A stretch of DNA of 64,000 nt from Hofstenia miamia (taxonomy: Eukaryota > Xenacoelomorpha > Acoela), in the NCBI GenBank assembly GCA_004352715.1, contig SCFE01000071.1:1494667-1558666 (forward strand), in the 5' to 3' direction. Below the pieces are notes generated by a model, which was given only the letters and a program-made list of their open reading frames with translations, did no database searches and was not told where the DNA came from. Shown piece after piece: positions 33,445-43,500 of the stretch. How positions within the stretch are numbered: the first letter of the stretch is position 1; each line of letters begins with the position of its first letter. The translations under genes and the position numbers were made by a program.

Positions 33445-35716
33445 TACAATTTGTTTACTAAATGCCAATATTATATCAATTTTATCTGATGACCTAAGCT
33501 TCGATGAGCAAACATTTCATGCACTGAAGGAGAAGCATTCTAACAATTCAAAAAATATAATAGATTATGGTACTGAAGACACAGAGCCATTCGTGATAAA
33601 CAAAGACATTCTGATTAAATGTGTGAAAAGCTTTCCCAGGGATTCTGTTGCCGGTGTCTCTAAACTTTATGCTTCCCATCTGATTAATGCATTCCAATGC
33701 CCAACACCTGAATATAGGGACAAAGCAATTGCATTTGTGCTCGAAGTAATCAACTGCTTAATATCTGGTAATGCTCCTGAAGAAATTGCACCATATCTTT
33801 GTGGAGCTAATCTTTTTGCATTGAAGAAAAAGGACAGTGGAATTCGCCCAATTGCTGTGGGAGAAATTCTTCGAAGATTGATTGCCAAATGCTTATGTAA
33901 ATTGCTAAGAAATAGAGCAACAAATACTGCTCTTTTTTCTCCACTTGAAGTTGGTGTAGGCATTAGGGGAGGTTGTGAAGCGGTCATCCATGTTTTGAAG
34001 GGATTGGTGGAAGTTGTTGGATCGAAGACAAATTTAGCATTTCTCCAGGTAGACATCAAAAATGCATTTAACAGTCTTAATCATTCAGCAATACTTCATT
34101 TTCCACAGTTATACCCTTGGGTTTATTTTTGCTACTCCCAGCCTTTTCGGTTGAAATGTGGATCTAAGTCCTTGCTTTCAGCTTGCGGAGTTCAAGAAGG
34201 TGATCCCTTGGCTCCCCTTTTGTTTGCTTTAGCTATTCACCCAATCCTTTCTACTATCAAAGATAAATTTCCTGAATTAGCATGCAACGCATGGTATTTA
34301 GATGATGGTTGTCTGGTTGGACACGTTCCATCTTTGTGTAAAGTATTTGAGTTTGTGGTGTTAGCTATGGAAAAAGTAGTCTTGGAAATTAGTTTAACTA
34401 AATGTGAAGTTTGGTCGCCTAATCCTAATTTCGATTTCAGTGCTTTGCCCAAAACAATCAACAGACGAAAAGATGGTCTTATCACTCTTGGAGCTCCTTC
34501 ACTACCTAAGATATCGTTTTGCTTAAGAACTTCTAATCCCGGAACTGCTGCAGCAGAACTGGAAGAATTTGATTCAGTAGTTCATCAGTCTCTGGAAAGT
34601 ATAGCATGTTCAGCTGTTTCTGTGTCACGAAGACTACAGGCATCTTTGCCAATTACTAAAGGAGGTCTTGGATTACCACTAGTGTCAATAATTGCTTCTG
34701 CAGCGTTCTTGGAGTCATATGTGGATAATATAGAATTATGTAAACAGATTGTTCCTTTTGATGATTATATTTACTCTGTGCCACATCAGTGTTTGCAAAA
34801 AGTGGGGATTGGTTGGCTGTCATTCCCTTGAAAGCACTTGGTCTTTCCTTCGCTCCGGCAGAATTCCAAATTTTGCTTTGTTATCGACTTGGCATCCCCT
34901 TAATTAAGGATGACAAAAAATGTACAAAATACTTTAAGCCTTTGGATTTATTCGGTGATCATGCTATGTCATGCGCGGTTGATGGTGAAAGAATTGCGCG
35001 TCATAATTGACTCAGGGACGCTATTTTTGCAATTGATTTCAGTCTTGTGCCAAAAGATATCAAAGTTAAGGAAACTGGTTTGGTCAACTTAGGCTCTTCA
35101 ATAAGCACTATTTCTAATGTTATCAATGATGTTTTCTCTAAAAAAGTCGAAAAATCGAATGCAATCATGGAAAAACTTCTCAAGCTTGAGGATCCACAAT
35201 TAGAAATGCATTTAATTCGGAGTTTTGCGGCTTTTCCAAAAATTTCCTTCAGTTTGAGAACTTGCAATCCTAACCAAATTGCTTTATCTCCTGTGCTTGA
35301 AAAGTCTACCCTCACTGAGTTTCGTGCTCGTCCTGGGGAAATCTTTTTGCCATGTTGGTCTTCTGGCCGACCAGCCGCTCTAGACGTGACTGTAATTAGT
35401 TAACTGCAGTCTTCGATTATTTCTCTTGCGGGTACTAATGCTTGTCATGCTCTGGAAGTCTCAGACAACCGAAAGCTTATGAAATACGCAGAATCATGTT
35501 CAGCGGCTGGTATATCCTTCATACCATTATCAGTGGAAGCCTTAGGAGGATGTTCACCAATTGCTACCAAAGTATTCTCCAAGATGTCTTTTGTGTCTTC
35601 TGCCAGAAGTGCCTCTTGCGATCTGAATACAATTTCTACATATTTTTTTCATCAATTGTCTGCAATTTTACAGCGGGGAAATGCTACACTTCTTTTATCA
35701 AGATATGGTGGTTAGG
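33445..35716 (+). pseudogene. Broken retroelement: reverse transcriptase plus restriction-like endonuclease
   Basis: 33445-34831 is one open frame (first ATG 33593) encoding RT: KDSGIRPIAVGEILRRLIAK, GVGIRGGCEAVIHVLKG, LQVDIKNAFNSLNHSAIL (catalytic Asp), CGVQEGDPLAPLLFALAIHP and AWYLDDGCLVGHV (Asp pair LDD, not the usual FADD/YADD). A frameshift near 34790-34830 leads to 34789-35400, with a degenerate zinc knuckle (CTKYF...GDHAMSC...RHN), a stop at 35008, then RPGEIFLPCWSSGRPAALDVT, followed by a stop at 35401. The frame continues at 35404-35716 with AESCSAAGISFIPLSVEALG. The last two blocks resemble a PD-(D/E)XK endonuclease (Asp in LDVT, Glu and hydrophobic strand after it). So RT precedes endonuclease, as in R2-type elements rather than APE-type LINEs. 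Ordered but inactive. Confidence 0.75.
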
Positions 35717-35719
35717 GTT

Positions 35720-37130
35720 CAAGTAATTCATGTCTAATCTGTGACATCTGGAACGCAAACTCATTAAATAGTGTTATCCTCAGTATCTCAACCATTGTAC
35801 AAGTTGTTCAGTATCGATCACCCAAAAAATTAATCCTTGTAATGTTAATTTTATATATATTAATTTTCGTTCTTTTAAAAAAACAATTTTATATTTGGTG
35901 ATTCTTAAATATTCTATTTTGTAATGTTAATTTTGTAAAACTGTAATTTGTAAAAGAAAAAAATTTGATAGTAATAAATATTTCCTAATTGGAGTTCTCC
36001 ATTTCTATAATTTGAACACAATAACATAGTTGGATCATTAATTTTCCATTCAGCGTTATTAATAGCACATAGAAATGAAATATTTTTGGGCAACAAAGGG
36101 TAGTATAAAATTTGATATAATAGCCAGCTTATTAAATCGAACTGAAAGATGCTTTTGGGGTTTCATCGTAAATCAATGAATTATACCGAAATTGAAACAG
36201 GAATTTTTTTGCCGACATGATCAAAAACAAAACATTTGCCAATTAAAGTACTACATCTAGGATTATGAAACAAAACGAGACTACATATCGCGACGAGAGA
36301 AAATGAATTTCGAAAAAGATCGACTGAAGCTAAACTTGCTTTGCTTGAGACTTTGTTAAACTTAGTTTCAATCAACAATCTTATTTCAATTAATATATTT
36401 TTTACTATTTTTATAAAAATTATGATAATAATAATATGTATTTATAGAGCATTAATATCATAAATGCCTCTTAGTGTTCAAAACAAATATTTAAAATAGT
36501 TTTCTGAGAACATTGATCTAAGCGAAGAGGGCAACGAATTCTAAGGTTTTGGGCCTGTCACCGAGATTGGCTATTCTGTTCATGAGGTGTCCTCAGTCTC
36601 GTATCGATCAAACGTATGCTAATCAAATCAGATATAATGGTGCAACACCATGTATCACTTTCCAGATTAAGACAATTGTCTTATATTCAATCCTTTGAAC
36701 CACTAGTAACCAAGTACTTTAATACGGGGGTAATGTGCTGCCATCTAGGAACACATTTGACAAAACGCACTGCGCAGCTATGTACATTTGCAGCTGACAA
36801 AGATGTTTATTAGCTAGGCAATTCAAATTATTTTGACAAAATATTCTCATGTCGGAAAGTGAAAAATTAATTGTATTAGCATTTCTCAAATTACTTACAA
36901 AGTCAATATCTGAATAACTTGATTTGTAATCTTGAGATTACTCGATAATATGTGCATGAGCTACATTCTATGCTTTCACCAAATCAGGAAAACTAATTCT
37001 AATAATTCCCTCATTAAAGAAAACATTTAATCGCAAAAAAGAAAGTCATAGATTTTTATTACAAGTAGTATTATTGAAACAATTGATTTTCATAGGAGGA
37101 TTTTTGGAAAAATAAAAAATTCACATTTTA
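35720..37130. other. No gene recognised
   Basis: AT-rich. A less AT-rich patch at 36500-36830 contains a frame with GFGPVTEIGYSV that faintly recalls the carnitine/choline acyltransferase C-terminus, but it is preceded by a stop and has no other supporting motif. Confidence 0.35.
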
Positions 37131-37460
37131 ATTACCATTAATAAACTTCATTAAATAATATAATTGCCATCATGTTAATGACTGTTTGCCAATGTGAGAG
37201 CAATTTGCACATCTCTTTGTTTAAAAAAGTTTCATCTTTTGATGCAAAAAATGTAACAAGTGTTTTTTTGAAATCTTCTTTATTCGTGGATATTTTCTCT
37301 CAAAAAATTTTGTAAAAACAAAAAAAAGCGATAATCTGAAGTTGCCAAGTTTGGGAAATATGGCGGATCCCCAGCATAGTTCTTCAAATTTGTGGCGAGT
37401 CCTCAATGCATTATGTGATAACATTAGCATGATACAGTATGATATCCTTCAATTGAAAAG
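37130..37460 (-). pseudogene. Mariner-type transposase C-terminal fragment
   Basis: On -, frames shift through ALRTRHKFEELCWG, the region equivalent to HPPYSPDLAPSDY, and FFASKDETFLNKEMCKLLSHW followed by QTVIN. These are the conserved end of mariner (DD34D) transposases. The catalytic part is frameshifted; the upstream half is missing. Confidence 0.6.
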
Positions 37461-37469
37461 TTAAAACTA

Positions 37470-38000
37470 ACCTGAATCATAGCTTTTTAGATGGCTATGC
37501 CTGAATCAACTTTGACTTAGTTAATTTGCTACATCTGTATGTAATCATTAAACACTAACTTAGAGAGAAGAATGTATGCAAAATAACAGTGTGTTACTTT
37601 TCGAAGATAATATTAACGCCAATTATATTTTTTAATAACGTTTATTGACATTAATAAATATTAGGGTTTCTAAAAACAACAAAATTTTCGGGTAGACTTA
37701 ATATATTTTAACTTGCTCACACTAATAACATATGAGAAGTTGAGTCATAAGAATGTATATTTTTACAACATTTAAAGGTACTTCATTAAAATATCTATTA
37801 GAATTCCAGTTTCTAAGCCATCAATTCAGGTTTTGTTGACATGTTTGTAATATTATGTTCGCAATTAGATTCAAGTAATTAAATATACATTAAGTAGCAG
37901 ATGACTGCATTGAAGAAAAACAAAAAAGTCTAATATTTACAATATCTCACAATGCGATTAGCATAGACTCACTCAATCTATACAAAATATATTTGATTTG
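37470..38000. other. No gene recognised
   Basis: AT-rich, no ORF with recognisable content. It lies immediately downstream of the small - strand exon pair at 38011-38248. Confidence 0.4.
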
Positions 38001-38010
38001 TAGACGATGC

Positions 38011-38248
38011 TTAGAAGTCTTCAGGTCGTGGCTCCCAACTTTTAAAAGCAAATGGCTTAGCACCGGGATTTGTAGTAGGAACACTAAATACAATACATAA
38101 TTGAAATTATTTATTAAAAAAATTGAGCTAAAGGAATGCTGTTCAAATGAGAAAATATGCGAACACAACCCTTGATGCGAATCAAAACACACCCAATTGC
38201 TGATAAAACTAAACCAACTACAAAAGCTTTTTTAAACTCTTCAAATGG
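38011..38248 (-). CDS. Possible last two exons of a small membrane protein
   Basis: Upstream exon 38193-38248 follows an acceptor (TTCTGTAG) and reads PFEEFKKAFVVGLVLSAIG, with a hydrophobic segment after a charged start. A donor GTGTGT follows. The next exon, 38011-38083, follows TATTTAG and reads VPTTNPGAKPFAFKSWEPRP, then EDF and a TAA stop. Joined in phase 2 they give about 42 residues with a single membrane segment and a Pro/Glu-rich end, a layout seen in small mitochondrial inner-membrane subunits. I cannot name the family. The intron would be 109 nt. Missing 5' exons and the non-standard donor keep this tentative. Confidence 0.4.
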
Positions 38249-38254
38249 CTACAG

Positions 38255-39940
38255 AATTTCTTCTTTGATGCAAAGAACTCAATTTTGATATAAGCCGTAA
38301 TCTGCGGTTCTCCAAGTTAAAGAATATAATATAAATTAATCAATATAAATAAATTCTTAATGTAGGGAATTGGTGTCACTAAACATTGTTATCAGTGTAT
38401 TTCCATATAAAGAAAATTAAGCAATTCTTAAGCAGCCTTTCCCTTTGCATTTGCTTGGAAACAAATAGAAAGGGTTCTCAAGACAAATTAAACTGTCTTA
38501 CATATAATGGTATCTGATGACCTCAGTAAAGGAAAACTTTAAAGTATATGTTATTGCTAGTGCAATAATATAATCAATATTTGGAATAAACAGCAAATAA
38601 TTGAATTTGAAAGGTCGAAAAGATTGATTTTAATGAACTGATTTCATTACTTGAACATGACATTTTCAAGTTCTTCATTAAACAGAGAAATGTGAGAAAT
38701 TAAGAATTGGAAGTTGAACTCAATTTCGAAATTCGACCCGCCCGTATCATATCCAGATAATTTCTTTGAAAACTCAGCCCATAATCATTTTTCTCAGACT
38801 CATTTTAGGCCCACATTGGAACATTCATTTAAATACCAAAATGAAATGACACCAAGCTAGATCGCTTCTCTTCCTACATTATAGTTAAATACAAATATTT
38901 TACTTGTTGTTTATTGTTGTTAAATTCTTGAAAAAATTGATGTGCTACAAAAGGAATGCATACATTGGGTATTGACCACGTATTTGATAATGTATTATTT
39001 TAATTGAATATACTAATAAGTGTTACTTGAAACCACATAGCTTTGTTCCTGTGAGTGGTAATTATAAAATTTGTAGGAATATCAGCCCTTCCGCAATGAC
39101 CAAATTAGAGGCATAAATTCAAGCAGAAACCAATCAAATTGTGGTATTACTTTGTTAATCAGCAGCAGCTGAAAGATCGTTTTAGTAAAATAACTTAAAG
39201 TGAAACTAAATGCACAGACTAATGAATGTCTCCTGTTTGTTTGCTATGAGCAAAATAATGTTGATGATATGAAAAAACCTGTTTTTTCTGATAACTTAAT
39301 AATACGCACTTGGAACAACTGTTCAATTACTTGACTCTACTTGATAGTTAATAAATGCTATACTTGTCAATATCTTAGTTCTACAACATTCTATATATAT
39401 ATANNNNNNNNNNNNNNNNNNNNNNNNNNNNNNNNNNNNNNNNNNNNNNNNNNNNNNNNNNNNNNNNNNNNNNNNNNNNNNNNNNNNNNNNNNNNNNNNN
39501 NNNNNNNNNNNNNNNNNNNNNNNNNNNNNNNNNNNNNNNNNNNNNNNNNNNNNNNNNNNNNNNNNNNNNNNNNNNNNNNNNNNNNNNNNNNNNNNNNNNN
39601 NNNNNNNNNNNNNNNNNNNNNNNNNNNNNNNNNNNNNNATATATATATATGATCAACAAACAACCTTAAAAAGTATTTTGTCAATCCAGTATCGATTAAC
39701 ATATATTTCAAAATTTTAATTAAGTGTTACGAGTACAGTTATGTTATTTAAAACTACTGTATTTTTACAAGATAAAATTTTTATTGTTGTATCAAAATAA
39801 TCTCGTCCTTAAATGGAAGCTTTAATATTTTGAATTTAGCATTAACAAACTGCTTTATATTATTAATAGTATAATGCATTGCTTCGTAATGAATACTTCA
39901 GACTAATCTTACTAATTTCGAAAATAACAATTACTTGAAA
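38255..39940. other. No gene recognised; includes assembly gap
   Basis: AT-rich, with a 235-N gap at 39404-39638 that sits inside a (TA)n array. Possible 3' untranslated region of the prominin gene at its right end. Confidence 0.4.
39404..39638. other. Assembly gap (235 N)
   Basis: Flanked on both sides by (TA)n, so probably a microsatellite that could not be assembled. Confidence 0.99.
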
Positions 39941-39942
39941 AG

Positions 39943-40578
39943 TTACCTAGTAAACGCTTGGTTGACTGGTGGGCTTCGCGCAGCACTTTGCTGTATTGGT
40001 TGTACTTGTTGAGGCTGAACAGTGGGCTGAGGCGGAGGGTTTGGCTGGGGATTTGGCTGAGGATTGGCTTGAGGCTGTGGTTGAACAGTCTTCTGAATAC
40101 TCTGAGGCTGTTGCGTCTGCTGTGGTACTTTGGAAGGTTGGTTCTGCGTATTATTTTGAGGTTGTGGGTTATTTTCAGCATGATAATTTTGTTGATGTTG
40201 CTGAATCTGCTGCGTTTGCTGTGCTTGTTGAACGTGTTGCTGCTGTGGTTGCTGGTTCTGTTGAATTCCTTCATTTGGATGTGGTTGACGAGCTTGCTGA
40301 GCTTCCTGTTGCTGAGCCTGGTTCTTCTGTTGAACTCGCCTCATCCGACTTCGTTTCTGATTAGGTTCAATTTCTTGGTTGTGATAAATGTTGTTTTGAT
40401 TGGCGTCTAATTGATTGTCTAGTTTTTCAGGTTCATCGTCATTGAATGAGACCTCCTCTGATGGAGATACCTTTGTAGGCTTGTTCATTCTTCGAAAGTA
40501 TTTTGAAAGTTTTAAAGTGAAAATAATTTGTGTGAAGCTCATTGCTCCAATGCAGGTGGCCGGCATATAAATACCTTC
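39943..40578 (-). CDS. PROM: Prominin last exon: final membrane span and Gln/Asn/Pro-rich cytoplasmic tail
   Basis: The acceptor TTTTTAG precedes GAAGGT at 40578. About 23 hydrophobic residues are followed by [10 protein letters not shown], then an acidic/polar stretch ([13 protein letters not shown]), a basic patch (QKRSRMRRV) and about 120 residues dominated by Gln, Asn and Pro, ending VNQAFTR and a TAA stop. Ordinary prominin tails are only a few dozen residues. The stop overlaps a good donor (ACTAG|GTAACT), so a further exon cannot be excluded. Plus-strand ORFs over this region are shadows of the CAG/CAA-rich code. Confidence 0.8.
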   Translation of the reverse strand, partial: EGIYMPATCIGAMSFTQIIFTLKLSKYFRRMNKPTKVSPSEEVSFNDDEPEKLDNQLDANQNNIYHNQEIEPNQKRSRMRRVQQKNQAQQQEAQQARQPHPNEGIQQNQQPQQQHVQQAQQTQQIQQHQQNYHAENNPQPQNNTQNQPSKVPQQTQQPQSIQKTVQPQPQANPQPNPQPNPPPQPTVQPQQVQPIQQSAARSPPVNQAFTR

Positions 40579-43500
40579 CTAAAAATAAGTTTTTACCTAT
40601 ATAGAATATTGCTAGAGACAGGGGCGTACCCAGGATTTTCTGACGGGGGGGACATCATTGTTATTCCCTAATTTTTGAAAGTATTGAGAAAATAGACCCT
40701 AAAAAAATGCATTTCACGATCCTAGATTTTAAATTTTTCAATTTTTTTACGAAAAATTCTTTGATTTATCCAGTCAAAATTAAGTTTGGAAACCTGACGG
40801 GGGGGGGGGNNNNNNNNNNNNNNNNNNNNNNNNNNNNNNNNNNNNNNNNNNNNNNNNNNNNNNNNNNNNNNNNNNNNNNNNNNNNNNCCCGGGGGGGGGG
40901 GGGGGACATTCCACCATGTCCCCCCCTGGGTACGCCACTGGCTAGAGAAATTGTTGAAAAATCGACTACACTACACTATTGATATAATTATTATTTCATT
41001 ATAAATATGAGAACGAACGTTGTCCTTTTAAAATTTGTATTTATCGTTCATATATTTTTTGCAAGCCTCATATTTGGCAATATCATGGCTTAGCAATTTG
41101 CAAAACAACAAACAATATGGACTGCTAAACACAAATAAAAAAGAAATTTTTTTCAAAATTTCGTCAAGTTATTCAATAGAAAAATCATAACATTTTTTTA
41201 TCTTTGAAGCCTTTGCATTTGTTTCGAAAGAAAAAAATGAATGGTTCACCACCAAATGAAAGGGTTTTACAAGTAATGAATTGGAATAGATATATATAAA
41301 TAAAGCATCAAAGAATAAATATTATATATATATATATATATATTTATATTCCTGCAAGTGAAACTCTGCAATCTGTAGTTTGATTGAATGGGAAATATTG
41401 AATTTTAACACGAAGAAATTGCAATCCTTACGCGATATCAAATTAGCAAAATGTTTAAATAATTGTAGAGGGGTTAAAATAACTAATACTTTGAATAAAA
41501 TTTGTAAGCAACTACTTGCATCAATTGCTGGGTGAGGGGTTTTATTGGACTTATTTTAGTCAGTTCTACTGCAAATAACGAGTCCGTGTTTATGCTTACA
41601 CTACAGGCTTGCCGTGGATCGGATATTTTCCGATCGAGATTCAATCTAATCCACAAAACTTTACATGGATCGATCCATTAAGGATCCATATCTACCAGGA
41701 AATATTACCACGTACAAAAATTTAAACACACAGGTATTTCTTACGTTCTTTTGAACACCTTAAATAGACAGAAAATTATACAAGCCTATCAATGCAATTG
41801 ATGATCTAAGCAAGTGCTAATAATTAGGCTGTTATACCACTCATGTAATTAGATCTCATTGTGCAATGTGATTTGGGCCAAGTATAAAATTTTCTATTTG
41901 TACAACAAATTGATTATGATTTATTTTAAGTTTTCACTTTAAGCTATTTTACCTAATAATTCAATAACTTTATCTGCTAGCCTTTATTTTTGATTCAAAA
42001 GTAATCAATGGATATGAATAACCATTAAATTAATTTTCGGATTTATATCCAATGGACATCCATGGTTTGGATCGATTCCTATTAGAAATGAGCGCGGCAC
42101 AAGTTTTTTAAAATTATTGCCACCGCAGAGAAAAAATCTTCACCGCTAACCACCGCAATAAATCAAAATTTGAACGCGGTATACCGCAACAATGGCGAAT
42201 GTTTACCTTTATAAGATAATATTTATACTTCTGAATTATCTTTTTAGGATTATGGAACATTCGTAGAAAAGTTTAAAACAATTTCTTAGGTATTTTAGGA
42301 TTTCATTAAATTATATTAGGGTAGTATCAAATTTTTTCAGAAATACTAAGAGACAAAACAAGTTGTCTGCATAATTTTTATGCCACCGCAAGTTGTTTTA
42401 ATTCTACCACTAACCAACGCAATTGTGTAAATCGCGGTATTACTGCACCGCACTCATCTCTAATTCATATCTAGATCCAGATATTGGCTGTGTGATTCAA
42501 GCTATTCAATGGCTTAAATAAAATTTATAGGAATAGGGCATTTAAATTGTATTTAAATGCTGTTTTTGCTGAACTTACTAATAAAATGCATTGCATTTAT
42601 TATATTTTATAAATACAACTTTTGTGGCAATCGTTGTAATTTGTAAATATATGATATATTCAACCTACAAAATTGAAATTGTATCTGATTTTTTTTGAAG
42701 CACAGTTATATATACATACGTGTATAATTTTTATTTATTTATTAGTGAAGTGGGGACACAACTCTGTTAATGCGGCATCCTCAAGTTAAGCATAATACTT
42801 TCTAACCCGTACCCTCTCAGACCTGAAAATTATTTGCTTCACCGACAATGAAATATTTTTTGCTACTATTAAGCAATTTAAGATTTTTTATAAAATTTTA
42901 AACACAACTTACGTGCATTATATATTTAATTTCTAAACATTTTCTGAAAAAAAGTTTATATATTTAACACGCATCAGATGGGCCGGAAAGCTCGCCGATA
43001 AAAAATGCGCATCCCCACGCACCCAATGATATGACTGGGTATAACCGGGCACCCGCACATCATACATATATAGGCTATGGTATAAATTGTCTTAGCATAC
43101 ATATCCAATATTTTAAAGTCAGAAAATACAACAACTTACTATTTCTAGTATTGCATAATCACATACATGAAGCCAAACTGAATCCCAAATGTTCACAAAC
43201 GTATTGCATTTTAACAGATCGTCACTGAACTAAAAAACACCTAGTTTGATTCTTTAAAATTTTTTCTATTGCAAAACTTTATCACATATACATGTACTTC
43301 AAAACCCTGGAAATAAATTTCTCTTGTTTTAGCCGACATTGCTTATCGGTAATGTGCATTACTAGTATACATTATCATTAAAGTTTGCTTCAAAAGCATA
43401 ACAATTCTCTACATCGAGAACAACTTAGCGGAAAAAAAACTAATTTACACAAATTTAAGACATACTAACACGCCAATTATAATTTGACAACATTTCATAA

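Noticed and set aside
36515-36620. GFGPVTEIGYSV, reminiscent of acyltransferase C-termini
   Set aside because: A stop immediately precedes it, no other motif of the family is present, and the match is too short.
39958-40410. Long + strand ORFs rich in Leu/Trp and Val/Glu
   Set aside because: They are the complementary frames of the CAG/CAA-rich prominin tail on the other strand.
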